Shown piece by piece: positions 47,782 through 55,652 of a stretch of DNA of 64,000 nt. The notes under the pieces were generated by a model. That model was not told the DNA's origin and searched no databases. It saw only the letters and a list, made by a program, of their open reading frames with translations. Position 1 is the first letter of the stretch; each line of letters starts with the position of its first letter. The position numbers and the translations under genes are program-made. Source of the DNA: JACCZX01 sp963807155 (GTDB taxonomy: Bacteria; Pseudomonadota; Gammaproteobacteria; Burkholderiales; Burkholderiaceae_F); contig CAWEAZ010000038.1 of the NCBI GenBank assembly GCA_963807155.1, positions 157,410 to 221,409 on the forward strand, written 5' to 3'.

Positions 47782-49160
47782 CTATGCGTCTTTCAGGTGC
47801 CACGCTTTGGGCCGCGTAAAAGCTTCGATGCCATAGGTCGACAACGTGAGCCCTACACCCGAGTGACCGACGCCACTCCACGGTAATCGCGGACTGACGC
47901 GGTCGCAGCAGTTCCAGTACACCGACCCGGCACGAAGTTGCGCCAGTATTGACTTCGCGCGCTGCTCATCCGTCGTGTAGACGCCCGCGGTCAGCCCATA
48001 TTCGGTGTCGTTCATCAGCTGCACCGCTTCGTCGTCGCTCGCCACTTTCTGAATGCCGATGATCGGACCGAAGCTCTCTTCGCGCATCACTTCCATCGAA
48101 TGATTGACATGGGTCAGCACCGCGGGCGAGAACCAATTGCCTGGTTGCTGAACGCGAGCGCCGCCGAGGACAAGCTTCGCGCCTTTGCCGACGGCGTCGG
48201 CGACTTGCCGTTCGAGCACATCGATCTGCGGTGCCCGCGTGATCGGACCGATGTAGGTTGTCTCAGACGCCGGCTCGCCAAGCTTGAAGCCTTCGACTTC
48301 CTTGACGAATGCGTTGACGAAATCTTCATAGATCGTTTGATGCACATAGATGCGTTCGACCGAGCAGCAGCTTTGCCCGGTGTTGTACATCGCGCCGTCC
48401 GCAAGTGACGCCGCGGCCTTGGCTACGTCGACATCCTCACGCACATAGATCGGGTCCTTGCCGCCGAGCTCGAGTTGCAGCTTCACCATGCGCGGCCCGA
48501 GCTCGCGTGCGATGCGTTGGCCGGTCGCATACGAGCCGGTGAAGAAGACGCCATCGATCGGTTGCTTGATCAGCTCCGATCCGATTGCTGCCGCCACCGA
48601 TCGAGTACCGCGAATACGGACTGTGGAACGCCGGAACCATGCAATAGCGCACCGATCTCGATCCCCGTCAACGTCGCAAACTCGGACGGTTTGTAGAGCA
48701 CCGCGTTGCCGGTGAGCAGCGCCGGAACGAATACGTTGCCGCCGACGAAGTACGGGTAGTTCCACGCCGAGATGTTGGCGATGACGCCGAGCGGCTCGTG
48801 CGAAATCTGCTCGCGCATGCCTGCCGCGTTGTGCACGTCCCGCGCGGTGATCGCCGCTTCGGTGGATTCGAGAAAAAAATCGATTCGTGCGGGCAACCCG
48901 TTGATTTCATTTCTCGCCTGCCGAATCGGTTTGCCGGTTTCGGATGTGAGAACTGCAGCCAACCGATCAACGTTGCTTTTCAGGGCGTCGCGGAAGCGCT
49001 TGCAGCATGTTCAGCCGCGGTTGACAGCGGCACCGCGGCCCACACCGGCTGCGCTGCACGCGCGGCCAAGTATTTTGCGGCGATCGAGTGCGCGTCGTCT
49101 TGCGGCAGCTTCGGCAATCTTCGCTCCGGTCGCTGGATCGTGAACGGTCAGCATGCTCAT
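47782..49160 (-). pseudogene. NAD-dependent aldehyde dehydrogenase, five one-base insertions
   Basis: Aldehyde dehydrogenase family protein, about 457 aa after correction. The start ATG 49160 overlaps the amidotransferase stop (ATGA). Extra bases near 49110, 49018 and 48995 break the N-terminus; skipping them gives SMLTVHDPATGAKIAEL, then PQDDAHSIAAKYLAARAAQ and LNMLQAF. Two more near 48603 and 48588 break the NAD site; corrected it reads VLVGGGAIGSELIKQPIDG. The catalytic Cys lies in NTGQSCCSVER and the Glu in LELGGKDP. Substrate probably a gamma-amino or hydroxy aldehyde, by context. Confidence 0.8.
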
Positions 49161-49951
49161 CGATCACGTCCATCGCCGCGCCGACTCGCACTAGTCGCGC
49201 TCAGGAAATCGTTCAAGATCGGATCACCCGATAACGTCTTGCTGCTCTTCCAGTCGTGAAACTCAGGGTGCCATTGCACGGCGTTTACATAGGAGCGACC
49301 GGTCCAGCGCATCGCTTCGACCATTCCATCGTCGGGCGATGTCGCTTCAACGGTGAAACCATCAGCGAGCTGCTTCACCCCCTGGTGATGCACGCTGTTA
49401 ACCCGCGCCCGCGTGACTTTCGGATAAAGATCGGCCAATCGCGTACCCGATACCAATTCGATTTCGTGAAAATTCTGGTCGTACAGCGCCGCGTCGCGAT
49501 GCGTGAGACTTCCGGGTTGCTGCGTCGTGATGTCCTGGTACAGCGTTCCACCGAACGCAACGTTGATCACCTGCAGTCCGCGACAGACTCCCAGCACCGG
49601 CTTGCCCGCATCGATAAACGCGCGCAACAGAGCGATTTCATACTCGTCGCGTACGCGGTCGCCGCTCCATTCGGGCTTCAGCGGCTCTTCGCCGTAGCTA
49701 CCGGGCCAGACATCGGAGCCGCCGTGCAGCACCAGTCCGTCGAGCGCCGCGGCATAGTCGTGCAGCGTGACGTCGCTTCGCTTGGTCGGCCCGTCCGGCG
49801 AAGGAATCACCAGCGCAAGCGCGCCCGCTGATTGCACCCAGTGCACGATCGACTGCTCGACATACTGCAGCGTCTTGCCGGTGAAAATCGGACGCTTGGC
49901 GTCGGCGTGAAAGAAGCACACCGAAATCCCGATTTGCGGGCGCGTCTTCAC
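49157..49951 (-). CDS. Class-I glutamine-amidotransferase-like hydrolase (PuuD type)
   Basis: A 264-aa peptidase-C26 enzyme related to gamma-glutamyl-GABA hydrolase PuuD. Catalytic Cys in GVCRGLQVINV, His in VQWHPEFHDW and the following Glu are present. It starts with GTG, overlapping the Fe-ADH stop. Together with an aldehyde and an alcohol dehydrogenase it suggests breakdown of an amine or glutamylated amine (inference). Confidence 0.85.
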   Translation of the reverse strand: MKTRPQIGISVCFFHADAKRPIFTGKTLQYVEQSIVHWVQSAGALALVIPSPDGPTKRSDVTLHDYAAALDGLVLHGGSDVWPGSYGEEPLKPEWSGDRVRDEYEIALLRAFIDAGKPVLGVCRGLQVINVAFGGTLYQDITTQQPGSLTHRDAALYDQNFHEIELVSGTRLADLYPKVTRARVNSVHHQGVKQLADGFTVEATSPDDGMVEAMRWTGRSYVNAVQWHPEFHDWKSSKTLSGDPILNDFLSATSASRRGDGRDR

Positions 49952-51082
49952 ATTGCCTGCTCGAAGAAACGTGTGAAGTCATCGCGCTTGCAAGGGCGCG
50001 GGTTCGTCTGATGACAGATGTCTTTTTCCGCAATGTCGACCAGCGCCGGTATCTGAGCGGGCTTCACACCGACCGCCGACAACGACGGCGCGATACCGAT
50101 CTCACGCTTCAGGCGCATCAGCCACGGAACAAAGTCTTCAGCGGTGCCGGCGCCAACAACGTGTGCAAGCTCTGCAAACTTGGCGTGCGCGGTGTCTAAA
50201 TTGAATCGCATCACCGGCTCGAGCATCAGCGCGTTGGCTAACCCGTGATGCAGATCGCACACCGCGCCGAGCGCGTGCGCACACGAGTGCACCGCGCCAA
50301 GATCCTTTTGAAATGCGATCGCGCCCATCATCGACGCCATCATCATGTCGGCGCGCGCTGCGAGATTGCGGCCGTCCTTGACCGCGGTGGGTAGCGCGCG
50401 TGCGGCGATCCGCACGCCTTCGAGCGCAATGCCGTCACACAACGGATGAAACGCGGGCGACAGATACGACTCGATGTTGTGCGTCAGCGCATCCATGCCG
50501 GTCGCCGCGGTCACGGCGGGCGGCAGATCGATCGTCAACTCCGGATCGGCAAATACCGCCTTGGCCAGCAGCTTCGGCGAGAAGATCACCTGCTTGATAT
50601 GCGTCGCGTCGTCGCTGACGACACTCGAGCGCCCGACTTCGGAGCCCGTGCCACTGGTCGTCGGCACCGCGACGATGTAGGGCAGTTCGTGGGTGATAGG
50701 TCGCACTCGCGGGTGGTCCCACGCATACTCGATGACGTTGCCGTCGTGCGTTGCCATCAGCGCCACGACCTTGGCAACGTCGAGCGCGGCCCCGCCGCCG
50801 ATGCCGATCACGCAATCCGCTTGGTGTGCGCGGAACGCATCGCGACCCTGCATTGCCTGCGACCCGGTCGGGTTGCCTTGGACGCCGGCGAAACAGATGA
50901 ACATTCAATCCGGCGCCGAGATTGGCGACGAAGTTCTTAAGCACCGGCAACGCGGCGAGGCCCTTGTCGGTGACCACAATCGGCCGTCTGAAACCGCGCT
51001 CGCGCAGGTGATCCCCGACCAGCTTGCTGGCGCCCGGCCCGAATTGAATGTCGGTAGGAAAGGAAAATCTCGAGATCGTCAT
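49948..51082 (-). pseudogene. Iron-containing alcohol dehydrogenase, one-base frameshift
   Basis: Group III alcohol dehydrogenase. The N-terminal frame (MTISRFSFPTDIQFGPGA...GAGLNVHLF) breaks near 50892 by one extra C. The next frame continues AGVQGNPTGSQ, then the NAD motif IGIGGGAALDVAKV and iron ligands in AHALGAVCDLHHG. Corrected length is about 378 aa. Its stop overlaps the amidotransferase start; the ABC binding-protein gene is 12 nt upstream. Confidence 0.83.
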
Positions 51083-51094
51083 TCGCTGCGCTGC

Positions 51095-52675
51095 CTACTT
51101 GATTCGCACCCACCGCAATTCAAGCACATCGCTCGGCCATTGCACGACGTCGATGTTCGGCCGCATTACCCACGTCAGCTTGCGCCGATACAACGGCACG
51201 AGAGGCAAGTCGGTGTTCATGATGCGCAGCGCATCGCCGGTCATTGCGCGGCGTTTCGCAATGTCAGGTTCCACGCGAATCGCGTCGATCAGCGCATCGA
51301 GTTTCGGGTTCGAATAGCGGCCGCCGTTGAACGTGCCGCTGCCGGCGCCGTCCCACGTGCGAATTACATTGTTGAACATTGCCCAGGGGTCCGTGCCGGG
51401 CGTCCAGCCGAACTCGAAGAAACTCGATGTGGCCTGCGTCAGCTTCGGAAAGAAGATCGAGCTCGGCGACGGTTGAAATGAAACGCGGATTCCAACCTGC
51501 GCCAGCATCGCACTGATCGCCTGGCACACCGCAGCGCGGAACGTGACGTTGACACAATCCAGCGCCACTTCGAAGCCATCTGCGTAGCCGGCTTCCTTTA
51601 GCAACGCGCGCGCCACGGTCGGGTCATAGCGCAAACGTTTGTCGAGTTCGGGCAAATAGCCATCGACCAGCGGCGAAACATGAGTGCCGATCGGAGTGGC
51701 CTGCCCACGCAAAACCTTCGCAATGATGGTGTCCACATCGATCGCGTGATAGAACGCGCGCCGCACGCGAAGATCTTTGAACGGGTTGCGTCCCTTGACA
51801 TCCGAGAATTGCAGTTCGCTGCGTGACTGGTCGAAGCCCAGATACTGCATGCCGATGTCGCTGGTCTCAATCGACTTCAACGATGGGTCGCGTTTGATTC
51901 GAGCGACGTCCTGGAACGGCGGATCGACGACGAAGTCGACTTCGTTCGACGCCAGCGCGGCGAGCCGTGTGGCGTCGGCCTGGATGACGGTGTAAATGGC
52001 CTCGGTCAGATTGCCGATGCCTTTGCCACCCTTGCCCCACCAATTTGGATTCGCAGTCAACACCAGGCGCCGATCCTGCTCGTACGTTTTCAACACGAAC
52101 GGTCCAGTGCCATTTGCATTGCGTACCGCGTAGGTTTCCTGTTTGCCGTTGTAGTCCTGCGGCAGCGTGACGCCGTGTTTTTCCGCCCACGGCTTGCTCA
52201 TGATCGCGATCAGCCAGAGTTTGTCTGGCAGCACCGCATCGGGCGCCGAAAGCTGGATGTCGATCGTCAGCGCATCGACCTTGCGCACGCCGGTGACGCC
52301 GCGCAGCTGGTTCGAGCGTTGCGACGTTTTTGCCAGCGCGCGCTCGATCGAGAATGCCGCATCGTCTGCGGTGAACAGCGAACCGTCATGAAACCTCACA
52401 TCCGGCCGCAGCTTGAAGCGCCAGGTGGTCGGCGCGATCGCCTGCCATGAAACGGCGAGCGACGGTTCGAGCTTGAAGTTCTGATCACGATTGACCAGCC
52501 CTTCGTAAATCTGCGTGACGACGCGTGTTTGATACAGCAGCGCAAGTGAATGCGGGTCAAGCGAGTTCGGATCGAACGCGCTTGCAAAGCGCAGCGTTTT
52601 GGCGGAAACAGGCGTGGCAATGGCACACGCAAGCGAGTAGCGGATCGGCAAGACGCGCAAGAGGCGGGAGACCAT
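51095..52675 (-). CDS. ABC transporter substrate-binding protein, family 5
   Basis: Dipeptide/oligopeptide-type binding protein, 526 aa from ATG 52675. The signal peptide ends at PVSAKTLRFA. Family motifs: YEGLVNRDQNFKLEPSLA, WRFKLRPDVRFHDGSLFTADD and FNNVIRTWDG. It heads the minus-strand catabolic run (binding protein, ADH, amidotransferase, ALDH) and probably binds its substrate. No permease genes are seen. Confidence 0.88.
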   Translation of the reverse strand: MVSRLLRVLPIRYSLACAIATPVSAKTLRFASAFDPNSLDPHSLALLYQTRVVTQIYEGLVNRDQNFKLEPSLAVSWQAIAPTTWRFKLRPDVRFHDGSLFTADDAAFSIERALAKTSQRSNQLRGVTGVRKVDALTIDIQLSAPDAVLPDKLWLIAIMSKPWAEKHGVTLPQDYNGKQETYAVRNANGTGPFVLKTYEQDRRLVLTANPNWWGKGGKGIGNLTEAIYTVIQADATRLAALASNEVDFVVDPPFQDVARIKRDPSLKSIETSDIGMQYLGFDQSRSELQFSDVKGRNPFKDLRVRRAFYHAIDVDTIIAKVLRGQATPIGTHVSPLVDGYLPELDKRLRYDPTVARALLKEAGYADGFEVALDCVNVTFRAAVCQAISAMLAQVGIRVSFQPSPSSIFFPKLTQATSSFFEFGWTPGTDPWAMFNNVIRTWDGAGSGTFNGGRYSNPKLDALIDAIRVEPDIAKRRAMTGDALRIMNTDLPLVPLYRRKLTWVMRPNIDVVQWPSDVLELRWVRIK

Positions 52676-52739
52676 CGCATAAGTCTCGCATGCCACGCGA
52701 GATGACTGCGCATGCGACACGTCCGTTTATCATTCGCCG

Positions 52740-53174
52740 ATGGCCGACCTTGCCGACATTCGTCTTGCTAACACCGCCGCGCTCTTCGATGAGTTCAAGA
52801 GCACCGCCGTGGTCGGGCCGGCGGGCGACGAGCTCAAGGGACTCGAAGCACTTTTTGCCGAGCAACTGAGAATCTCTGCGTCGTACTGGAGCCAGCTTAA
52901 AAGCCGCAACCGCCAGATCGGCGAAACGCTGGCGCGGCAGTTCGAGGCGAACTGCGGCAAGCCGCAGGGCTGGCTCGATAAGAAGCAGGAGCCGCCGCAG
53001 GAACACAAGGCGGCGTCCATACCGTCGACGGACGACGAACGGTTTCTCGTGCAGATGTTGCTGACGTGTTATCGAATGAACCCGAACGGGGTCAAGCAGC
53101 GCATGCTCGAGCTAATGGAAGGCGAGTTGGCAAAGGCGCAACAGCGCAAGCCAAAGAAGACGAACGGCACTTGA
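52740..53174 (+). CDS. Cro/CI-type helix-turn-helix protein
   Basis: A 144-aa small regulator. Residues ~38-80 form an HTH of the phage-repressor type: LEALFAEQLRISASYWSQLK, then IGETLARQFEANCGKPQGWLD, where the closing GWLD is typical of CI-like domains. The C-terminal third is lysine-rich and helical, with no peptidase S24 domain, so it is not a RecA-cleaved repressor. It is the first gene before the tRNA array, and its stop overlaps the palindromic promoter at 53171. It is a natural candidate regulator of the array (inference). Confidence 0.7.
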   Translation: MADLADIRLANTAALFDEFKSTAVVGPAGDELKGLEALFAEQLRISASYWSQLKSRNRQIGETLARQFEANCGKPQGWLDKKQEPPQEHKAASIPSTDDERFLVQMLLTCYRMNPNGVKQRMLELMEGELAKAQQRKPKKTNGT

Positions 53175-53198
53175 CTTTGATAAATTGCCATTTATCAT
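53171..53198 (+). promoter_or_regulatory. Promoter covered by a perfect palindrome, upstream of tRNA array
   Basis: -35 TTGACT (53171-53176), 16-nt spacer, -10 TATCAT (53193-53198, 5 of 6). Inside it lies TGATAAAT-TGCC-ATTTATCA (53178-53197), two perfect 8-nt arms around 4 nt. Repressor binding there would block RNA polymerase. The HTH gene ends at its left edge. Confidence 0.65.
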
Positions 53199-53360
53199 CG
53201 CGGCCGGTCTTGAAATCCCTGAATCAAACGCAACGAAGATTGGAAATGAACTCAAGTCGCTCCTATCGCATCGGTTCGCTACGGCAATAGTGCCGCGGCG
53301 TGCCTGCGTTCGCTTTCCCATTGGAAAGCGGGCGTCGATGCGTTCGAGCATAAGCAGCCA

Positions 53361-53411
53361 ATGAATCTAGATACGAACAAGTTCGATCCGGGCGGAGGTG
53401 CTAGCGCGTAA
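53361..53411 (+). CDS. Possible leader peptide, 16 aa
   Basis: Mini-ORF MNLDTNKFDPGGGASA followed by a terminator hairpin 27 nt later. The ribosome site is weak. Position before a terminator and array is like an attenuation leader, but no run of one amino acid marks what it senses apart from three Gly. Speculative. Confidence 0.35.
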   Translation: MNLDTNKFDPGGGASA

Positions 53412-53437
53412 GCGCCGCCTCCGTTAAGTGGCCCAGG

Positions 53438-53469
53438 GCCCGGATCGCGCAAGCATCCGGGCCTTTTTG
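53438..53469 (+). terminator. Intrinsic terminator in the array leader
   Basis: Stem GCCCGGAT / ATCCGGGC (8 bp, 53438-53445 and 53455-53462) with a 9-nt loop, then CTTTTTG and TTTTT. It would stop transcripts from the 53171 promoter unless antiterminated. Its form is much like the terminators in the small-ORF modules at 59.8 and 60.2 kb. Confidence 0.8.
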
Positions 53470-53503
53470 TTTTTGCGGCCGGCGCAACGGCGCCGTGTCC
53501 GGA

Positions 53504-53514
53504 GTTCTTTAACA
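53504..53514 (+). promoter_or_regulatory. boxA-like antitermination site
   Basis: GTTCTTTAACA matches the core of the rRNA-operon boxA (CTCTTTAACA). boxA loads NusB/NusE so that polymerase passes Rho sites in long untranslated RNA. A tRNA array of over 2 kb would need this, which supports one long transcript. Confidence 0.55.
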
Positions 53515-53590
53515 ACTGGATAGCAACAACAGACTGGCCACCGGTGGCAGGTATGCGTACGCGCATGCATGTCGCCGGTGGCGAGGCTGA

Positions 53591-53634
53591 CATTCGTCAG
53601 CCGCTTGCAAAGAATCGCAGGCTGCTGACGAATG
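53591..53634 (+). repeat. 11-bp perfect inverted repeat before first tRNA
   Basis: CATTCGTCAGC (53591-53601) and GCTGACGAATG (53624-53634) with 22 nt between. The right arm ends on the first base of the first tRNA-like gene. It may be a processing stem or part of a structured RNA. Confidence 0.7.
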
Positions 53635-53710
53635 CGCCCTTCGAGCCAGATGCGACGGCGCTCGCCTTGTAAGCGAGAGAAGACCAGGTTGGATTCCGTG
53701 GGAAGGGCGC
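53634..53710 (+). tRNA. tRNA-Thr(UGU)-like
   Basis: Acceptor GCGCCCT / AGGGCGC, anticodon stem CTCGC / GCGAG with loop CTTGTAA. The T-arm is imperfect: one base seems missing from its 5' strand, and the loop is TTGGATT rather than TTCGATT. No clear CCA follows. First member of the array. Confidence 0.65.
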
Positions 53711-53724
53711 CAACATCTTTCAAC

Positions 53725-53797
53725 ACCTCGTCCGGTGGACCCGGCGTTGCGGCTACGAACCGCGACAAATGGCGTTCGATTCGTCAACGAGGTTCCA
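53725..53797 (+). tRNA. tRNA-Arg(ACG)-like
   Basis: Acceptor ACCTCGT / ACGAGGT, anticodon loop CTACGAA on a 5-bp stem with one wobble, T-loop TTCGATT, discriminator T and encoded CCA. Confidence 0.7.
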
Positions 53798-53803
53798 ATA
53801 ATT

Positions 53804-53889
53804 CGGCGTTTGGCAGAGTAGCGATTGCAGCGGTCCGTAAAACCGTCGTCCATGCGACCTCCTTGGTGCGAGTCCAAGAGCGCCGACCA
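53804..53889 (+). tRNA. tRNA-Tyr(GUA)-like
   Basis: Acceptor CGGCGTT / AGCGCCG, anticodon loop CCGTAAA, long variable arm as in bacterial tRNA-Tyr, T-stem CTTGG / CCAAG with loop TGCGAGT (G at position 55), discriminator A, encoded CCA. Confidence 0.75.
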
Positions 53890-53897
53890 AATTCGAT

Positions 53898-53971
53898 GCG
53901 GGTCTGGCCGAATGGCGAGGCTGCGGTCTTCCAAACCGATGACGCGAGTTCGATTCTCGCGACCCGCTCCA
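53898..53971 (+). tRNA. tRNA-Gly(UCC)
   Basis: Acceptor GCGGGTC / GACCCGC, anticodon loop CTTCCAA (4-bp stem plus mismatch), canonical T-loop TTCGATT, discriminator T, encoded CCA. Confidence 0.85.
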
Positions 53972-53980
53972 CTGCTTCAT

Positions 53981-54054
53981 AAGGGCGTAGTTCAACAGCA
54001 GAGCCTCGGTCTCCAAAACCGATGATGGGGATGCAACTTCCTCCGCCCTTGCCA
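53981..54054 (+). tRNA. tRNA-Trp(CCA)-like
   Basis: Acceptor AAGGGCG / CGCCCTT, anticodon stem TCGGT / ACCGA with loop CTCCAAA, discriminator G, encoded CCA. T-loop TGCAACT has G at position 55 instead of T. Confidence 0.78.
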
Positions 54055-54058
54055 GCAT

Positions 54059-54133
54059 TGACCCGTGGCGTAATGGCAGCGCAGCGGTCTCTTAAACCGT
54101 CAGGTCTTGGTTCAAGTCCAAGCGGGTCAACCA
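54059..54133 (+). tRNA. tRNA-Lys(CUU)
   Basis: Acceptor TGACCCG / CGGGTCA, anticodon loop CTCTTAA, T-stem CTTGG / CCAAG with canonical loop TTCAAGT, discriminator A, encoded CCA. Only 4 nt after the Trp gene. Confidence 0.82.
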
Positions 54134-54148
54134 GTTTCAACTAATAAT

Positions 54149-54224
54149 TCCGCGATGGCCGACACGGCAAGGCAGCGCACTGTTAATGCGCTCGATAGTG
54201 GTTCGAATCCACTTCGCGGAGCCA
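54149..54224 (+). tRNA. tRNA-Asn(GUU)
   Basis: Acceptor TCCGCGA / TCGCGGA, anticodon stem GCGCA / TGCGC with loop CTGTTAA, T-loop TTCGAAT, discriminator G, encoded CCA. Confidence 0.88.
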
Positions 54225-54417
54225 GCAGCGATGAGCGCCGGGCCGCCCCAAGCTCATCGCGTGCCCCCGCGGGGGGCGGCTGCACAGCAGCCGGGGGCGC
54301 AACGATTTTCCTCCCGGGATGAAAACGCCACGGACGGCGCATTCCGGTTTCGCAGGCGAGGCCAGTCTGCGAAGCAGCGGTCCGGCGTCGCATGCGACGG
54401 CTGCAGGGCTTCGACAC
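54225..54417 (+). other. Array spacer with G+C-rich palindromes
   Basis: The longest untranslated spacer between array tRNAs. It holds overlapping inverted repeats (CCGCCCC ... GGGGCGG and GGCTG / CAGCC). I looked for tRNA-Ala and tRNA-Cys here and found neither. Confidence 0.5.
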
Positions 54418-54493
54418 TGCCGTATAGCTCAGCATCGAGAGCGATCGCCCGATAAGCGATAGGTCCTTGGTGAGATTCCAAGTGCGGCAACCA
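54418..54493 (+). tRNA. tRNA-Ile(GAU)-like
   Basis: Acceptor TGCCGTA / TGCGGCA, anticodon stem ATCGC / GCGAT with loop CCGATAA, T-stem CTTGG / CCAAG with loop TGAGATT (G55, A56), discriminator A, encoded CCA. Confidence 0.78.
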
Positions 54494-54498
54494 ACATG

Positions 54499-54574
54499 CA
54501 GGGTGTAGCTCAGCTGGAAGAGTGCCGGCGTCGGAAGCCGGAGGCCGCTGGATCGTATCCAGCCACCCTGACCA
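54499..54574 (+). tRNA. tRNA-Pro(CGG)-like
   Basis: Acceptor CAGGGTG / CACCCTG, anticodon stem CCGGC / GCCGG with loop GTCGGAA, T-stem GCTGG / CCAGC with loop ATCGTAT (A54), discriminator A, encoded CCA. Confidence 0.82.
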
Positions 54575-54582
54575 AGAACGAT

Positions 54583-54658
54583 GGCGATTGTGGTGTAGTG
54601 GTCTGCATCGCGCGCTGTGAACGCGCTGGCCCCGGATCGAAACCGGGCGATCGCCCCA
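54583..54658 (+). tRNA. tRNA-His(GUG)
   Basis: Extra G at -1 (54583) facing discriminator C, the tRNA-His identity pair. Acceptor GCGATTG / CGATCGC, anticodon loop CTGTGAA on GCGCG / CGCGC, T-loop ATCGAAA (A54), encoded CCA. Confidence 0.85.
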
Positions 54659-54669
54659 AAGGTTTTAAA

Positions 54670-54749
54670 CCCCAACTGACGGGAATCTCGGGATACCTCG
54701 CTGTCTCAGAAACAGCGGCTTCTGCGTTCGAATCGCAGGTTGGGGACCA
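54670..54749 (+). tRNA. tRNA-Leu(CAG)-like with short variable loop
   Basis: Acceptor CCCCAAC / GTTGGGG, anticodon stem GCTGT / ACAGC with loop CTCAGAA, T-stem CTGCG / CGCAG with loop TTCGAAT, discriminator A, encoded CCA. The variable region is about 5 nt, whereas bacterial tRNA-Leu normally has a long arm; the D-region is longer than usual. Confidence 0.7.
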
Positions 54750-54751
54750 AT

Positions 54752-54827
54752 TGCAGGCGTGAGGGCTGGCGTCCTCAGCGGTTTCATAAGCCGCGCTTGC
54801 TCGGTTCGATCCCGAGGCCTGCAACCA
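54752..54827 (+). tRNA. tRNA-Met(CAU) (elongator type)
   Basis: Acceptor TGCAGGC / GCCTGCA, anticodon stem GCGGT / GCCGC with loop TTCATAA, T-stem CTCGG / CCGAG with loop TTCGATC, discriminator A, encoded CCA. Full pairing at 1:72 argues against an initiator. A CAU tRNA-Ile2 cannot be excluded. Confidence 0.82.
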
Positions 54828-54946
54828 ATCCTTTGAATTGGAGCCGAAGTTGGTCCATTTAATCACGCCGCAATTCCGAATCTCGCAAGTGCTTGTGCTC
54901 TCGCTCGCCGTATATCGACATAGGTATCCGTCGAAAGGACCTAAAA

Positions 54947-55279
54947 ATGGAATACGGCAAACATCTGTGGAAGGCTCTACTGCTCGGCTCGATTCTCTTG
55001 GGTAGCCTGTCAGTTGCCCGCGCTGAGGAACCGGTCGCGACCGGAACTCGCGGAGATCGAATAGACCTGTACGACCAGCAAGGTTCGATCTGCCCCGAGG
55101 GCTTGAAGCGCGCGGTTTATGTGTATCTGGCGCCAAGCCCGCTTGCGGGGGAAACAGTCGAGGGTTGTTGGCGCGCGGACAGCATGCGCGTATTCATGGC
55201 GTTCGCCGATGGCGATCGCGGCGCCCTCGATCTGGATGTTTTTACCTGGCGTCGGAGCCATACCGGTCAACGGTTGTGA
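54947..55279 (+). CDS. Small exported protein inside the tRNA array
   Basis: A 110-aa protein from ATG 54947 (AAGGA 9 nt upstream). Signal peptide about residues 1-26 (LLLGSILLGSLSVARA), then a short mature domain with two Cys (GSICPEGLKRAVYVYLAP, TVEGCWRADSMRVFMAF), probably one disulfide. No known family recognised. It is the only protein gene between the tRNAs, followed by a hairpin at 55336 and then tRNA-Ser. Confidence 0.65.
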   Translation: MEYGKHLWKALLLGSILLGSLSVARAEEPVATGTRGDRIDLYDQQGSICPEGLKRAVYVYLAPSPLAGETVEGCWRADSMRVFMAFADGDRGALDLDVFTWRRSHTGQRL

Positions 55280-55335
55280 GCTTTTCTGCATCGGCCAGCC
55301 GCGCCGATGCATTGTTGATTCCGTAGGCCAGCTCT

Positions 55336-55357
55336 AAGCCGGCAGTGAGCCGGCTTT
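55336..55357 (+). terminator. Hairpin after the small exported-protein gene
   Basis: AAGCCGGC / GCCGGCTT, 8 bp with a 5-nt loop, followed by only TTTGTC. The weak T-run suggests partial termination or an RNA-processing/protecting stem. Confidence 0.5.
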
Positions 55358-55372
55358 GTCATTTCAGTACAC

Positions 55373-55466
55373 GGTAGGTTGGCCGAGTGGCAAGGCACTC
55401 CTCTGCTAAGGGAGCGAGTTGTCGATCAGCGATGACGCGCGCGTTCGATCCGCGCACCTACCTCCA
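55373..55466 (+). tRNA. tRNA-Ser(GCU)
   Basis: Acceptor GGTAGGT / ACCTACC, anticodon stem CTCCT / GGGAG with loop CTGCTAA, long variable arm, T-loop TTCGATC, discriminator T, encoded CCA. Confidence 0.85.
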
Positions 55467-55471
55467 ATAAT

Positions 55472-55568
55472 GGAAGCGCAAACCGATTGGCGACGGTGCC
55501 CGTCTTGAAAACGGTGTGAGCTGCGAGCTACGCGGCCTTGGGCGTTCGACTCGACCCCGCTTCCGCCA
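55472..55568 (+). tRNA. tRNA-Ser(UGA)
   Basis: Acceptor GGAAGCG / CGCTTCC, anticodon loop CTTGAAA, long variable arm, T-loop TTCGACT on a stem with one mismatch, discriminator G, encoded CCA. Starts 6 nt after the other Ser gene. Confidence 0.83.
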
Positions 55569-55572
55569 ACTC

Positions 55573-55647
55573 GAACCGCTTGACTTCTGGTGAGGTCACC
55601 AGACTTTCAATCTGGTCAGACGGGTTCGATCCCCGTGCGGTTTACCA
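55573..55647 (+). tRNA. tRNA-Glu(UUC)
   Basis: Acceptor GAACCGC / GCGGTTT, anticodon stem CCAGA / TCTGG with loop CTTTCAA, T-stem ACGGG / CCCGT with loop TTCGATC, discriminator A, encoded CCA. Confidence 0.87.
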
Positions 55648-55652
55648 AATGA

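Larger units (their letters stand above)
53199..53633 (+). other. Structured leader before the tRNA array
   Basis: No long gene. It holds a possible 14-codon ORF (53247-53291) and a perfect 8-bp hairpin, CGCTTTCC / GGAAAGCG (53311-53330). These are followed by a 16-codon ORF, a terminator, a boxA-like site, a GCCACCGGTGGC palindrome near 53536 and a long inverted repeat just before the first tRNA. The density of signals suggests a regulated leader RNA. Confidence 0.55.

Noticed and set aside
53509..54675. Minus-strand open frames across the tRNA array
   Set aside because: They run antisense through several well-folded tRNA genes and have no ribosome sites; chance frames.
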